Shown: positions 1-12,942, counted from the stretch's first letter. The stretch: 64,000 bases of DNA from Rhodovastum atsumiense (GCF_937425535.1 NZ_OW485601.1:983001-1047000), one strand, 5' to 3'. A program made the numbers and translations. Notes: generated by a model not told the origin, from the sequence alone.

Positions 1-204
1 CCCCTTGGCGTCGATCACCCGCCGCTCATCGACCTGGAACAGGTAGCGTCCGCCACGGCGATCGGCCTCGTCGGGGGTGATGAACTCGCCGGTGTACTCG
101 ATGACCCGGCTGCCCCGGGCGAACGGAACCGTGGCAAACAGGCCGAGCCCGGCACGGGTGCGTCCACGGCGGAATTTCGCGGTCTTGTCGGTCGGCGGGG
201 TCAT
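1..204 (-). CDS. SET domain protein, 3' part cut off by window edge
   Basis: The first 68 residues are visible, from an ATG at 204 running leftward out of the window. They match the start of small bacterial SET-domain proteins: the SET-I signature around RAGLGLFATVPFARG, then a Glu-Tyr-x-Gly-Glu segment (VIEYTGEFIT) and an aspartate/arginine-rich stretch ending in YLFQVD. SET proteins are usually S-adenosylmethionine-dependent lysine methyltransferases; the substrate of the bacterial short forms is mostly unknown. The catalytic NHS and C-terminal Cys motifs lie beyond the window, so activity cannot be judged. No strong ribosome binding site precedes the ATG. Confidence 0.75.
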   Translation of the reverse strand, partial: MTPPTDKTAKFRRGRTRAGLGLFATVPFARGSRVIEYTGEFITPDEADRRGGRYLFQVDERRVIDAKG

Positions 205-266
205 GCGGGCGGAGACTCGTGCTGCGGATTCGCTCCGGGGCATGTCGGCACGCCCGCATCAGGCGA

Positions 267-1736
267 TCAAGGATGCTCGATCGGCACGACCACCCATTGC
301 GGCCGGTCGCCGCTTCGCACCAGCAGCAGCGCTTCCCGCCGCCCGGCCCCGCGCAGCCCGTCGAGCCGGGCCCGGACCTCGTCGGGCGTCGTCACCGGCT
401 GATCCCCCACCCGCAGGATCACGTCGCCCGCGGCAATCCCGGCATCCGCGGCGACGCTGTTGGCGGCGACGGCGGTGACCAGCACGCCCTTGCCGGCCAT
501 GGTCGGCGGCCCGGCGGCCACGGCCGCCGGATCCCGCACCGCGAACCTCAGGCCGAGATCGGACGCATGCATGCGCGGGCCACGATCGACGCCGGCAGGC
601 GGACCGGCAGGGTCGAAGGGCACCTCGGCGGGCCAGGACGCGACAGCGATGTCGAAGGAGCGGACCTGGCCGGCCCGCCAGAGCCGCACCGTCGCGGAAC
701 TGCCCGGCGCAGTGCGGCTGATGGCGCGCAACAGGGCGCGCACATCCCGGCTCGGGCGCGGGCCGAACTGCAGGATCACGTCACCTTCCTGCACGCCGGC
801 CCGGGCGGCGGGGCCGCCGGGCCAGACGGAGGTGACGATGCCCCCCTCGGTGCCGCCGAGGCCGAGCGCCGCCGCCAAGGGCGGCGTCAGTTGCTGCACC
901 CGCACGCCCACCCAGCCGACCTGCCAGCGGCCGAAGCGACGCATCTGGTCGATCACGAAGGCGGCGTCATTGGCGGGAATGGCCAGGCCGAGCCCGATCG
1001 AGGCCCCCACCGACGGCGGCGAGACCAGGGCCCAGTTCACCCCGATCACCTCGCCGCGCAGATTGAACAGCGGGCCGCCGGAATTGCCGTGATTGATCGC
1101 CGCGTCGGTCTGGATGAAGTCGTCGATCATGGTCTTGTTGACGTCACGGTTGACCGCGCTGACCACGCCCACGGTCACCGTGTCCGACAGGTCGAGCGGA
1201 TTGCCGATCGCCACCACCGTCTCGCCGGTGCGGATCGCGTCGCTGTCGCCGAAGCGGACGAAGCCCAGCTCCCGCCCGGCCTCGATCTTCAGCAGCGCCA
1301 GGTCGGGACGCTCGCTGGTGGCGAGCACCGTCGCATCCAGGGGCGTGGCATCGATCAGCGTCACCGTGACCTTGTAGGCCCCCGCCACGACATGCCGGTT
1401 GGTGACGACATGGCCGGCCGGGTCGATGATGAACCCCGAGCCGAATTCCCGGACCGGCCGGGCCATCGCCTCGGCGCCCTGGGCGACATGCCCCCCCGGG
1501 GAAGCGGGCTGCTTGAGCACGGAGATGCTGACCACGGCGGGCAGCAGCGGAGCGATGATGTCGGGAAGGTCCGGCGGCCGGTTGCCCGGATCGCCCGGCG
1601 CGGCGAAGGCGGCCGGCGACAGGAGGAACAGCAGCGCCATGCCGAAACTCCGCCAGGGGGCGCCGCGCCGGCCGGTGCCGGCCATGTCCTTGGCAGGAGT
1701 GGTGCTTGCGTCGGCCTTCGCCAGATCGCCGGACAT
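267..1736 (-). CDS. HtrA/Deg-family periplasmic serine protease with two PDZ domains
   Basis: 489 residues. An ATG 23 codons inside the longest frame was chosen because GAGGGGAG sits 6 bases upstream of it. A hydrophobic segment at about residues 31-46 ends in AFAAP, a likely signal peptide. The trypsin-like domain has the triad His115 (VVTNRHVVAG), Asp145 (ERPDLALLK) and Ser219 (HGNSGGPLF). Two PDZ domains follow (around residues 265-350 and 390-475). Family members degrade or refold misfolded envelope proteins. It could be DegP-, DegQ- or MucD-like; the sequence alone does not separate these. The gene is transcribed alone on the minus strand, after the small secreted-protein gene and its terminator. 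Confidence 0.9.
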   Translation of the reverse strand: MSGDLAKADASTTPAKDMAGTGRRGAPWRSFGMALLFLLSPAAFAAPGDPGNRPPDLPDIIAPLLPAVVSISVLKQPASPGGHVAQGAEAMARPVREFGSGFIIDPAGHVVTNRHVVAGAYKVTVTLIDATPLDATVLATSERPDLALLKIEAGRELGFVRFGDSDAIRTGETVVAIGNPLDLSDTVTVGVVSAVNRDVNKTMIDDFIQTDAAINHGNSGGPLFNLRGEVIGVNWALVSPPSVGASIGLGLAIPANDAAFVIDQMRRFGRWQVGWVGVRVQQLTPPLAAALGLGGTEGGIVTSVWPGGPAARAGVQEGDVILQFGPRPSRDVRALLRAISRTAPGSSATVRLWRAGQVRSFDIAVASWPAEVPFDPAGPPAGVDRGPRMHASDLGLRFAVRDPAAVAAGPPTMAGKGVLVTAVAANSVAADAGIAAGDVILRVGDQPVTTPDEVRARLDGLRGAGRREALLLVRSGDRPQWVVVPIEHP

Positions 1737-1838
1737 CGTGGCTCCCCTCGGCTTTTTTGGAGCGCCTACGATGCGTCTTCGGGCGAGGGGCAGCAATTCC
1801 GACACCCCCGGCGCCGTTTCGGGCGGGGGTCAAAACGA

Positions 1839-1863
1839 AAGGAGCGCCCGCCGGGCGCTCCTT
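1839..1863 (-). terminator. Rho-independent terminator of the small secreted-protein gene
   Basis: A perfect 12-bp inverted repeat (AAGGAGCGCCCG / CGGGCGCTCCTT, one-base centre) lies about 20 bases past the stop codon at 1882. On the minus strand it is followed by TTTCGTTTTG, a classic U-rich tail. Confidence 0.85.
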
Positions 1864-1881
1864 CATCCACCGACGCGCCGC

Positions 1882-2139
1882 TCAGTGCTGCACGGGCGCG
1901 GGGGTGGTCTTGTGGCTCTTCGCCTTGGTGCGGGTGGCCTTGCTCTTGTGGGCCTTCTTCTTGGCCGGCGCGGCCTGGGTGTCCTGGGCGCCGGCGGCCG
2001 GAGCGGCCGAGCTGCCGAGGTCCTGCGTGGGAGCAGCAGCCTGCGCCATCAGCGTGCCCGCGGCCGGCGAGGCCGCAAAGCCCGGCAGCGACAGGCCGAG
2101 AAACAGAATCGACGCCAGGGAGAGAGTGCCGAGTCTCAT
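1882..2139 (-). CDS. Small secreted Lys/Ala/Gln-rich protein of unknown function
   Basis: 85 residues from the ATG at 2139, which has GGAG 8 bases upstream. Residues 1-24 form a clear signal peptide (MRLGTLSLASILFLGLSLPGFAAS). The mature part is low-complexity: an Ala/Gln/Pro stretch, then a basic tail rich in Lys, Ser and Thr (AKKKAHKSKATRTKAKSHK). I recognise no domain. Such short basic secreted proteins are common in Acetobacteraceae and often uncharacterised. The gene has its own terminator just downstream, so it is probably a single-gene transcript. Confidence 0.7.
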   Translation of the reverse strand: MRLGTLSLASILFLGLSLPGFAASPAAGTLMAQAAAPTQDLGSSAAPAAGAQDTQAAPAKKKAHKSKATRTKAKSHKTTPAPVQH

Positions 2140-2313
2140 ATGGGGTATCTCCAGTTGGTTCTCTTGAGTCGGTGTCATGCGACAACAGGGACCCGGCGCC
2201 TCGCCGCCCGGCCTGCTCCCCCGACTCGTCCTTCGAGAGGGGACCGATTCAGACGGATACATCCTGTTACAGTTACTTGCAAAGCACTCGCGCAAGCCAC
2301 ACCCGTGCGGGTT

Positions 2314-2730
2314 TCACCTTAGTGCCACGAGTCGCACCGGCCTTTCCCGCACGATCCAGAGAATGGCATTCTGCCGCAGCCGCCGGCCCCAGGCCGCCGC
2401 GGCCTTCCCGCCGCACCCGAACACCAGCAGGCTGCGCTCCGGGGGCCAGTCGCCGGCATCGCCCCGCCCCTCGGCCGGGAAACTCCGCAATCCTGCTTTG
2501 CGAAGATCGGCTGCCAAACGCCGATGAGCGCGATCATTGATCCGGGCCGGCCGCAGGCGACCGAATGGATTCCAGGCCGTAATGAAAGCCGCCTGCCGAT
2601 GCACGCCCCAGGGAAGCGCGGGCGGGCGGGCGCCGATTCGCAGCACCCGCTCACGCCCCCGCAGGAACACGACATAGGCGGTCGCCTCGTAGGCCGCGCG
2701 CAGCGACCTCGTGGCGACGAACCGCGTCAC
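2314..2730 (-). CDS. DUF3293 domain protein
   Basis: About 138 residues. The segment AAYEATAYVV, the central AAFITAWNPFGR motif with a following Asn, and the C-terminal RQNAILWI motif match the DUF3293 family, whose function is unknown. A GTG at 2730 is preferred as start because it overlaps the stop of the upstream GNAT gene (GTGA), implying translational coupling; an ATG at 2787 inside the GNAT gene is possible. It is the second gene of a two-gene minus-strand unit. Confidence 0.65.
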   Translation of the reverse strand: MTRFVATRSLRAAYEATAYVVFLRGRERVLRIGARPPALPWGVHRQAAFITAWNPFGRLRPARINDRAHRRLAADLRKAGLRSFPAEGRGDAGDWPPERSLLVFGCGGKAAAAWGRRLRQNAILWIVRERPVRLVALR

Positions 2731-3236
2731 TCCTGCACGCTCTCGAACACCAGCATCGGCACCCCGGCCCGGTCGAAGCTTTCGCACTGGCGCATGCCGA
2801 TGCTGCCCAGCACCTGGCGGGACCCGATATTGTCGGCGCGCGCCACCGCCACGATGCGGCGCAGCCCCGCCCGGTCATGGGCGAACCGCAGCGCCGCCCC
2901 GGCCGCCTCGGCGGCATAGCCGTTGCCCTGCTCGTGCGCGAAGAAGGCGAAGCGCAGCGCAATCCCCCGCCCGTCCGGGCGATCCATGAATCCGGTGATG
3001 CCCAGGAAAGCACCGCTGACCGCATGACGCACCGCCCAGATGCCGACACCGCAGCGGCCCCAGAAGACGATCTCCTCACCCAGTTCCTCGGTGGTGCGCT
3101 GCGGCGTGCGCACGCCCCCCAGCATCACCGCAAACACGCGCGGATCGCCCTTCAGCGCCTGCAGGGCGGGCAGGTCCGGCAAGGCAACGGGGCGCATCAC
3201 CAGACGGCCGGTGCGGACGATCCAGGCCGGGTTCAT
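2727..3236 (-). CDS. GNAT-family N-acetyltransferase (RimJ/RimL type)
   Basis: 169 residues. It has the order typical of RimJ/RimL-like acetyltransferases: an N-terminal RLVMRPVALPDLPAL segment, the central IGITGFMDR-like strand (LGITGFM), the acetyl-CoA pyrophosphate loop around EQGNGYAAEAAGAAL, and RIVAVARADNIGSRQVLGSIGM near the C-terminus. These enzymes move an acetyl group from acetyl-CoA to an amine; the substrate cannot be told from sequence. ATG 3236 was preferred to an upstream GTG at 3257; neither has a strong ribosome binding site. Its stop overlaps the start of the DUF3293 gene. Confidence 0.85.
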   Translation of the reverse strand: MNPAWIVRTGRLVMRPVALPDLPALQALKGDPRVFAVMLGGVRTPQRTTEELGEEIVFWGRCGVGIWAVRHAVSGAFLGITGFMDRPDGRGIALRFAFFAHEQGNGYAAEAAGAALRFAHDRAGLRRIVAVARADNIGSRQVLGSIGMRQCESFDRAGVPMLVFESVQE

Positions 3237-3333
3237 GAGAGGGACCGGCAAAGGCACGCGCTGCGGTGGCCTTGCGTCATATTTCGATGCAGCAACGTCA
3301 CGGGAGGGGCGGCACCCCGCTCAGACCATCATT

Positions 3334-3406
3334 CGGCCCGCTTCGCGGGCCGCTCGCCAGGAGGCTTCGCCTCCTGGACCTCCACCAAGGGCCATAAGGC
3401 CCTTGG
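3334..3406. repeat. Dispersed intergenic hairpin repeat, copy 1
   Basis: Three back-to-back perfect hairpins: 3334-3352 (CGGCCCGC, loop TTC), 3357-3377 (CCAGGAGGC, loop TTC) and 3385-3406 (CCAAGGGCC, loop ATAA). The second and the start of the third, with the bases between them, recur at about 36999-37034. It lies just past the ettA stop and before the GNAT start, so it may also act as a terminator for ettA. Confidence 0.8.
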
Positions 3407-3433
3407 ATCCCGTTCGTTTTCCGAACGTCAGGC

Positions 3434-5113
<1,680 letters not shown>

Positions 5114-5217
5114 CGGCTGGCTCCCTTCCGGGCGGGCTTTGGACGTTGGGGGATCTGGCCGATGTTCTAGGGGGCGTGAGGCCGCTGTGCAAATGCCGCG
5201 GACGGGAAGCGGCCGCC

Positions 5218-5291
5218 TGCGCCCGGCAGGGCTCGAACCTGCGACCAAGCCGTTATGAGCGGCCCGCTCTGACCAACTGAGCTACAGGCGC
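5218..5291 (-). tRNA. tRNA with CAU anticodon (likely tRNA-Ile2, possibly elongator tRNA-Met)
   Basis: The reverse complement folds as a complete tRNA. The acceptor stem GCGCCTG pairs with CGGGCGC, the D arm is normal, the anticodon loop is CTCATAA (CAU), and the T arm GCAGG-TTCGAGC-CCTGC is intact. The discriminator is A73 and CCA is not encoded. Acceptor pairs C4-G69 and C5-G68 and the variable segment TTGGTCG resemble tRNA-Ile2, whose C34 is changed to lysidine by TilS. There is no typical initiator-tRNA mismatch at 1-72, so it is not the initiator. Confidence 0.9.
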
Positions 5292-5512
5292 GCGGCCCGC
5301 GTATCATCGACCAGCCGCGCGCGTTGCGCAACCAGGAGAGCGCGCCGGGCAGCCCCCTCCCCTTGCCGCCGCTCCGCGGCGACACCTATGCTGCCCTTTA
5401 ACTGGCCGGAAACTCGGCCAATGGGGGGATGCATTTGTCATGCAGGAAGTACAATTTCGATTTTCCGTCGAGGACTTACAGCTTTTCTCCACCGTGACCG
5501 CGGAGGCGCGCC
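5292..5512. other. Intergenic region upstream of the MFS gene
   Basis: It holds the promoter side of the tRNA gene (minus) and of the MFS gene (plus). A short inverted repeat TGGCCG-N6-CGGCCA at 5403-5420 could be an operator. A less GC-rich patch at about 5435-5490 is the most promoter-like part. No convincing -35/-10 pair could be assigned. Confidence 0.4.
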
Positions 5513-6850
5513 ATGGCTGAGTCCCCGGCCCTGCGCCATCCCGTCGAGCCGCTGGAACGCGAGACCATCCATCGCATCGCCTGGCGGCTGATCCCCTTGC
5601 TGATGCTGGGGTATTTCTGCGCCTACCTGGACCGGGTGAATGTCGGCTTCGCCGGGCTGACGATGAACCGGGACCTCGGCTTCTCCGCCACGGTCTTCGG
5701 CTTCGGCGCCGGCATCTTCTTCATCGGCTACTTCCTGGCCGAATTGCCGAGCAACCTGATCCTCAACCGGGTCGGCGCGCGGGTCTGGATCGCGCGCATC
5801 CTGTTCACCTGGGGCATCCTGTCCGGCCTGACCGCCTTCGTCTGGGACGCCTGGAGCTTCTATATCGTCCGCTTCCTGGTCGGCGTGGCCGAGGCGGGCT
5901 TCTACCCGGGCGTGGTGCTGTATCTCACCTGGTGGTTCCCCTCGTCCTACCGGACACGAATGATGGCGCTGTTCCAGTCGGCCAGCGTGATCTCGCTCAT
6001 CATCGGGCCGATCATCTCGGCGGAATTGCTGAAGCTCGACGGGGTCTCCGGCCTGCATGGCTGGCAATGGCTGTTCCTGGCCGAGGCCGTGCCGCCTCTG
6101 GTCATGTGCGTGGTGACGCTGCTGCTGCTGACCGACCGGCCGCGACACGCGACCTGGCTGCGACCGGACCAGCGCGACTGGCTGGATGGGCGGCTGCAGG
6201 CCGAGCGGGCGCAGCGCGAATCGATCCACCGCTACGAACTTGGCGAAGCGTTGCGCAACCCGCGCGTATGGTGGCTGACCCTGGTCTATTTCGGCCAGAA
6301 CGTCTCCAATTACGGCCTGCTGATCTTCCTGCCGCAAATTGTGAAGTCCTTCGGCGTCTCCACCACGATGACCGGGGTGCTCAGCGCCCTCCCCTTTGTG
6401 TTCGCAGCCGTGGCGATGCTCTACTGGGGGTGGCATTCCGACCGGACCGGCGAGCGCACCTATCACGTCGCCGGCGCCTGCCTGCTTTGCGCGGCCGGTC
6501 TGGCAGCCTGCGTCTTCATCGGCTTCGAGCGGCCCGCTTTGATGATGGTCGCCCTGATCCTGGCCGCGATGGGCCAGCAAAGCATCGCGCCGACCTTCTG
6601 GTCGATGCCCACGGCGCTGCTGTCCGGCACCGCGGCGGCAGGGGGGATCGCGCTGATCAATTCGGTCGGCAATCTCGGCGGATTTGTCGGCCCTTACGCC
6701 TTCGGTCTGGTCAGGGACGCCACCGCGAGCGACACGATTGCCCTGCTCTGCCTCGCCGCCGCCCCGGTGGTCTCGGCGATCGTGCTGGTCTCGCTTGGCC
6801 ATGATCGCCGGCTGGAGCGGATTCCCTCGCAGGCCGCCATCGCCGAATAG
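5513..6850 (+). CDS. MFS transporter, anion:cation symporter (ACS) type
   Basis: 445 residues. The ATG has GGAGG 7 bases upstream. About 12 hydrophobic segments are seen, and the N-terminal hallmark AYLDRVNVGFAGLTMNRDLG is typical of the anion:cation symporter family (hexuronate, phthalate, tartrate and similar organic-acid permeases). The cytoplasmic loop near residues 205-235 is charged. The probable role is proton- or sodium-coupled uptake of an organic anion; no catabolic gene is next to it to reveal the substrate. It is transcribed alone. Confidence 0.88.
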   Translation: MAESPALRHPVEPLERETIHRIAWRLIPLLMLGYFCAYLDRVNVGFAGLTMNRDLGFSATVFGFGAGIFFIGYFLAELPSNLILNRVGARVWIARILFTWGILSGLTAFVWDAWSFYIVRFLVGVAEAGFYPGVVLYLTWWFPSSYRTRMMALFQSASVISLIIGPIISAELLKLDGVSGLHGWQWLFLAEAVPPLVMCVVTLLLLTDRPRHATWLRPDQRDWLDGRLQAERAQRESIHRYELGEALRNPRVWWLTLVYFGQNVSNYGLLIFLPQIVKSFGVSTTMTGVLSALPFVFAAVAMLYWGWHSDRTGERTYHVAGACLLCAAGLAACVFIGFERPALMMVALILAAMGQQSIAPTFWSMPTALLSGTAAAGGIALINSVGNLGGFVGPYAFGLVRDATASDTIALLCLAAAPVVSAIVLVSLGHDRRLERIPSQAAIAE

Positions 6851-6890
6851 GGATCGGATCGGGACCGGCACCCGGAACAACTCGGAACGG

Positions 6891-6927
6891 ACCGGGAACG
6901 TACCCTACGCGCGGGTGGGTTCCCGGT
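6891..6927 (+). terminator. Possible hairpin terminator of the MFS gene
   Basis: An interrupted inverted repeat (ACCGGGAAC ... GTTCCCGGT, with an inner ACCC/GGGT) lies about 40 bases after the stop. There is no U-run, so it could be a factor-dependent terminator or a chance hairpin. Confidence 0.4.
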
Positions 6928-7044
6928 CGGTTGCCTGCCCATTGATGATCTGTCATATCCCGGCGCCGACCGGGCCCGGGGGAGCGGCGGGCGGTCCCGC
7001 GCGCAAACGGCTCGGCCGGACAACGTGTGGGAGACGCTGCAGTG

Positions 7045-9138
<2,094 letters not shown>

Positions 9139-9171
9139 GAACGGCTGAAAAGCCACCTCGTGGATAACGGA

Positions 9172-9201
9172 ACGGCCCCGGAGAGCGATCTCCGGGGCCG
9201 T
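9172..9201 (+). terminator. Rho-independent terminator after hppA
   Basis: A perfect 13-bp stem (ACGGCCCCGGAGA / TCTCCGGGGCCGT) with loop GCGA is followed by TTCTT. It lies between the convergent hppA and fixX and may serve both, though the U-run is on the hppA side. Confidence 0.85.
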
Positions 9202-9224
9202 TTCTTCAGGCGGACGGCGGGACG

Positions 9225-9545
9225 TCAGCCGAACTTGAACGCGACGCCGTAGCCACCGCGCGGATAGTTCCATTCCAGATCGCCGGTCTCGGCGGTCAGC
9301 ACGCGGCAGGTGCCGCATTCCATGCAGCCGTCCGGCACCACCTCGACCTTGCCCTGCTCGGTGATGGCATAGCACCCGGCCGGACAGACATTGACCAGCG
9401 TCTTGAGCTCCGGCGTCGGCTCGCCCTGGTTCTTGATCTTCACATGCGGGCGGCCGGCATCGACCAGATAGCGGTTCTGGTAGAGCTTCTCCTCGATTCG
9501 TGGAGCCGGTGCCGCCTTCTTCCCCTTGGTGTCTTTTGCACTCAT
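9225..9545 (-). CDS. fixX: Ferredoxin-like protein FixX
   Basis: 106 residues. The ATG overlaps the fixC stop (ATGA), so translation is coupled. The N-terminal 15 residues are Lys/Ala-rich; the core carries CPAGCYAI and [10 protein letters not shown] cysteine motifs of the FixX ferredoxin family. FixX is the Fe-S partner of FixABC, an electron-bifurcating complex that takes electrons from NADH and delivers one branch to quinone and the other, low-potential branch to ferredoxin or flavodoxin for nitrogenase. Last gene of fixABCX. Confidence 0.95.
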   Translation of the reverse strand: MSAKDTKGKKAAPAPRIEEKLYQNRYLVDAGRPHVKIKNQGEPTPELKTLVNVCPAGCYAITEQGKVEVVPDGCMECGTCRVLTAETGDLEWNYPRGGYGVAFKFG

Positions 9546-10846
9546 CGCCACGCCCTCGCAAATTTCATGGCATCCCCGATCAACCCGCCCAGGCCGCGTT
9601 CACGGCGCAGGCTTTTGACGATCTCCGCCTCCTTCGCCTTCTTCTCGACGCCGTCCACGCGGAACCAGGTCTGCGCCGCCTTGCTGAGCACGCGCGGATA
9701 CAGGTCCAGGAGCTGCGGGTTGTTGTGCAGCAGATCCGGAATCTTCTTGTACTTGCGCAGGTCCTTCAGGACAAAGCTGTCCTCCAGCCGGCGCCGGTAC
9801 TCGGCCAGGTTCTCCGCCGTGGTGTCCTCGCGGCGGCGCTTCAGCCACACGATGGTCTCGGCGGCGATGCGGCCCGAGGCCATCGCCAGGTTGGAGCCCT
9901 CGCGGTGCACGGCATTCACCAGATGCGCGGCGTCGCCCACCACGACCCAGCCATCGCCCAGGATCTCCGGCATGGCGTTGAAGCCGCCCTCGGGGATCAG
10001 GTGCGCGGCATATTCCTTCACCTCGGATCCGGCGATCAGCGGCGCCACCGAGGGATGCCGCTTGAAGGCATCCAGCAGGGCGTACGGCGTCATGCCGCTC
10101 CTGGCCAGGTCCTCGACGATGCAGCCAATGCCGATCGCGATCGACTCACGGTTGGTGTAGATGAAGCCGGTGCCCGTCATCCCCTTGGTGATGGTGCCCA
10201 TCGCCTCGATGACCACGCCGGAATCGCCGGAGATGTTGAAGCGGCTTTCCACCGTCTCCTGCGGCAGGAAGTGCATTTCCTTCACCGCCAGCGCGACCGC
10301 CTTGGGCTTCAACTCCTCGCGCAGCCCGGCGCGCTGGCCGACCAGCCCGTTCACGCCTTCGGCCAACACCACCACGTTCGCCAGGATCGGCCCGCCCTGG
10401 CGGTCGGTCAGCACCCCGATCACCCGCCCCTTGCTGTCGCGCAGCAGTTCGGTGACCGTGGTCTCGGTCAGCACGGTGGCGCCCGCGTCCCGCACCCGCG
10501 AATTGAACCAGCGGTCGAACTGGCTGCGGATGATGGTGTAGCGGTTCGGCTTCTCCTCGTTGAAGTCGTCGGACCGGTAATGCATCCCGGTATGGGACGT
10601 GTCGTCCATCATCCAGATGCGCTGCTCGATGATGTGGCGTTCGAGCGGTGCATCCTCGCGGAAATCGGGGATGACCTTCTCCAGCGCGTCCGCGTACAGG
10701 ATGGCGCCCTGCACGTTCTTGGCGCCCGAATACTCGCCGCGCTCGATCTGCAGCACATTGAGGCCGCCCTTCGCGAGCGTGTAGGCGGCCGAGTTGCCGG
10801 CCGGGCCGGCCCCCACGACGATGGCGTCGAAACGTTCGTCAGCCAT
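9542..10846 (-). CDS. fixC: FixC flavoprotein (ETF-quinone oxidoreductase type)
   Basis: 434 residues. The ATG has AAGGAGG at ideal spacing. The N-terminal dinucleotide-binding motif [13 protein letters not shown] and the FAD-contacting [17 protein letters not shown] are present, with the family's [17 protein letters not shown]-like C-terminal region ([17 protein letters not shown]). FixC resembles ETF:quinone oxidoreductase and passes the exergonic electron branch to the quinone pool. Third gene of fixABCX, 11 bases from fixB. Confidence 0.96.
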   Translation of the reverse strand: MADERFDAIVVGAGPAGNSAAYTLAKGGLNVLQIERGEYSGAKNVQGAILYADALEKVIPDFREDAPLERHIIEQRIWMMDDTSHTGMHYRSDDFNEEKPNRYTIIRSQFDRWFNSRVRDAGATVLTETTVTELLRDSKGRVIGVLTDRQGGPILANVVVLAEGVNGLVGQRAGLREELKPKAVALAVKEMHFLPQETVESRFNISGDSGVVIEAMGTITKGMTGTGFIYTNRESIAIGIGCIVEDLARSGMTPYALLDAFKRHPSVAPLIAGSEVKEYAAHLIPEGGFNAMPEILGDGWVVVGDAAHLVNAVHREGSNLAMASGRIAAETIVWLKRRREDTTAENLAEYRRRLEDSFVLKDLRKYKKIPDLLHNNPQLLDLYPRVLSKAAQTWFRVDGVEKKAKEAEIVKSLRRERGLGGLIGDAMKFARAWR

Positions 10847-10857
10847 GCGAACCTCCT

Positions 10858-11955
10858 TCAGCCGGCCAGGCGATTGACGGCGAGGCGCTTGCGGAACGCC
10901 TCGGTCAGGGCAGGAAGCAGTTCGATCGCGTCGGCGACGACGCCGACATGCGCAAAATCGAAGATCGGCGCCTGCGGATCGGTGTTGATCGCCACGATCA
11001 GGTCGGCACCCTCGACCCCGACGCGATGCTGGATCGCGCCGGAAATGCCGGCGGCGATATACAGCTTCGGCCGGATCGTCTTGCCGGTCTGGCCGATCTG
11101 CCGGTCAGCCGGCATCCAGCCCTTCTGCACCAGCGGGCGCGACCCGCCCCAGTCGCCGCCCAGCACCGAGGCCAGGGCACGGACATGCTGCATGTTCTCG
11201 GGCGACTTCAGGCCCAGCCCGCCGGCCACCACGATGTCCGCGTAAGCAAGCTGCGCCTTGTTGGAATCGCGGTCGGGCAGGAAGCGCAGCACCTTGGTGA
11301 CGATGTCGTCTTCGCGCAGGGACACCCGGAACGGCACCGTGCGGCCCTTGCGACCGGGCTGGCGTGGCGGCATCGACATCACGCGCGGCCGGACGGTGGC
11401 CATCTGCGGACGCGTGTTCAGCGTGTAGATGGTGCAGAGCAACGAACCACCGAAGGTCGGGCGAGTGGCCGCGAGGCAGCGATCGTCGTCGATGGCCAGT
11501 TCGGTGCAGTCGGCGGTCAGGCCGGTCAGCAGCGTGGTGGCCACCGAGCCGGCGAGGTCACGGCCGAGCACCGTCGCGCCGAGCAGCAGGATCTCCGGCT
11601 TGAACTCGTTGACCATGTCGGTCAGGACACGGCTGTACGGGTCGTTGCGGTAATGCTCGAGCGCCGCATGGGTGGCGATATAGACCGCGTCGGCGCCGTG
11701 CTCCCACACTTCGGTGGAGGCCTCGGCCAGTGGCGCGCGTTCGCCGCCGATCAGCACGCCGGCGAGTTCCACGCCCAGCTTGTCGGCGAGCTTGCGGCCC
11801 TCGCCGAGCAGCTCGAGCGAAACCGGGTGGATCTCCCCGTGCTCGATCTCGATGAAGACCCAGACATTCTTGTAGCTGCGGAACCGCTCGGGCAGTTCCT
11901 TCTTCATGGCCGCCCGGCTGGCGGGGGCCGCAGCCGGCTTCGGTGCGTCGCTCAT
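10858..11955 (-). CDS. fixB: FixB, electron transfer flavoprotein alpha subunit
   Basis: 365 residues from ATG 11955, which has GGAGGG upstream; the longer upstream frame runs into fixA and is rejected. The C-terminal FAD-binding ETF-alpha domain is clear ([35 protein letters not shown]). A nitrogen-fixation type ETF-alpha has an N-terminal extension, seen here as the Ala/Lys-rich first 20 residues. It pairs with FixA to bind the bifurcating flavin. Second gene of the operon. Confidence 0.95.
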   Translation of the reverse strand: MSDAPKPAAAPASRAAMKKELPERFRSYKNVWVFIEIEHGEIHPVSLELLGEGRKLADKLGVELAGVLIGGERAPLAEASTEVWEHGADAVYIATHAALEHYRNDPYSRVLTDMVNEFKPEILLLGATVLGRDLAGSVATTLLTGLTADCTELAIDDDRCLAATRPTFGGSLLCTIYTLNTRPQMATVRPRVMSMPPRQPGRKGRTVPFRVSLREDDIVTKVLRFLPDRDSNKAQLAYADIVVAGGLGLKSPENMQHVRALASVLGGDWGGSRPLVQKGWMPADRQIGQTGKTIRPKLYIAAGISGAIQHRVGVEGADLIVAINTDPQAPIFDFAHVGVVADAIELLPALTEAFRKRLAVNRLAG

Positions 11956-11969
11956 CGGTCCCTCCAGCC

Positions 11970-12824
11970 TCAGTACTGCGCGGCGGTGCGCACGAGCTCG
12001 GCTTCGAGGGCCGGCTGCGTGGCGAAGATCTTTTCGATCAGGTCGGCGGCGACGGCCTCGGGCTTGCGGTCCTTGACCTCGATCTGATCGGCCTTGACGG
12101 CGCGGGCCTGCGGGGCAAACACGCGCTTGACCACGGTGGGGGAGCCGCGCAGGCCGCAATTGGTGACGTCGGCGATGCCGGCCTGGGCAGCGTTCCAGAC
12201 GGTGACCTCGGCGCGGGAGGCGCGCAACACGTCCTGCACGGTGCCGCGCCGGATCTCGTTGGTGCCTTCCAGCATCGTGATCAGCGCGGGCAGCTTCGTG
12301 GTCAGCTCCTGCACGCCGCCCTCGGCACGGCGGGACACGCGGATGGTGCCGCCCGCGAGGTCGAGATCGTGGATCGCCGAGACATAGGTGAGCTGATTCA
12401 GCCCCAGACGGCGGGCAATGCCGGGACCCACCTGGGCGGTATCGCCGTCGATGGTCTGCTTGCCGGTGAACACGATCTGCGCCTCGCCCCAGGTCTCGCC
12501 GATCTTCTTCACCGCCTGCGACAGCGCGTAGCTGGTCGCCAGCGTATCCGAACCGGCGAAGAAACGGTCGGTCAGCAGCACGGCGCGATTGGCACCGAAG
12601 CCGAGCGCCTTGCGCAGCGAGTCCTCGGCCATCGGGGGCCCCATGGTGAGGACCGTCACCTCGCCGCCGAACTTGTCGCGCAGGCGGAGCGCCTCTTCGA
12701 CCGCGAACAAATCGTACGGGTTGATGATGGTGGGCACGCCCTGGCGCATGATGGTGTTGGTGACCGGATGCACGCGGATCTGCGCGCTGTCCGGAACCTG
12801 CTTGATGCAGACGACGATGTGCAT
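11970..12824 (-). CDS. fixA: FixA, electron transfer flavoprotein beta subunit
   Basis: 284 residues starting [27 protein letters not shown] precedes the ATG at 12824. The ETF-beta signature region ([20 protein letters not shown]-like) is present. With FixB it forms the NADH-oxidising bifurcating module. First gene of fixABCX. A sigma-54 promoter at 12852-12867 and a NifA-type site at 12921-12936 lie upstream, so this operon has its own start in addition to any read-through from nifW. Confidence 0.95.
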   Translation of the reverse strand: MHIVVCIKQVPDSAQIRVHPVTNTIMRQGVPTIINPYDLFAVEEALRLRDKFGGEVTVLTMGPPMAEDSLRKALGFGANRAVLLTDRFFAGSDTLATSYALSQAVKKIGETWGEAQIVFTGKQTIDGDTAQVGPGIARRLGLNQLTYVSAIHDLDLAGGTIRVSRRAEGGVQELTTKLPALITMLEGTNEIRRGTVQDVLRASRAEVTVWNAAQAGIADVTNCGLRGSPTVVKRVFAPQARAVKADQIEVKDRKPEAVAADLIEKIFATQPALEAELVRTAAQY

Positions 12825-12851
12825 GCCTGCCTCCTTCTCTGCGCTCTTCAC

Positions 12852-12867
12852 CGCAATCCGCGTGCCA
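12852..12867 (-). promoter_or_regulatory. Sigma-54 promoter of fixABCX
   Basis: The minus strand reads TGGCAC-N5-TTGCG, matching the -24/-12 consensus with exact spacing. The predicted start is near 12841, 17 bases before the fixA ATG and upstream of its AAGGAGG. Confidence 0.85.
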
Positions 12868-12920
12868 GTGCCGAAATCCAGGAATTCCGCCAAAAGGCCA
12901 CGACAGCGTGCGACGTGGCC

Positions 12921-12936
12921 TGTCGAGAAGCGGACA
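12921..12936. promoter_or_regulatory. NifA upstream activator site for fixABCX
   Basis: TGT-CGAGAAGCGG-ACA fits TGT-N10-ACA. Its centre is about 64 bp from the -24 element. The site lies in the 118-bp gap between nifW and fixA. Confidence 0.75.
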
Positions 12937-12942
12937 GGAGGG

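Noticed and set aside
219-2540. A 773-codon plus-strand open frame
   Set aside because: Shadow of the HtrA-like gene and its neighbours; composition is typical of an antisense frame.
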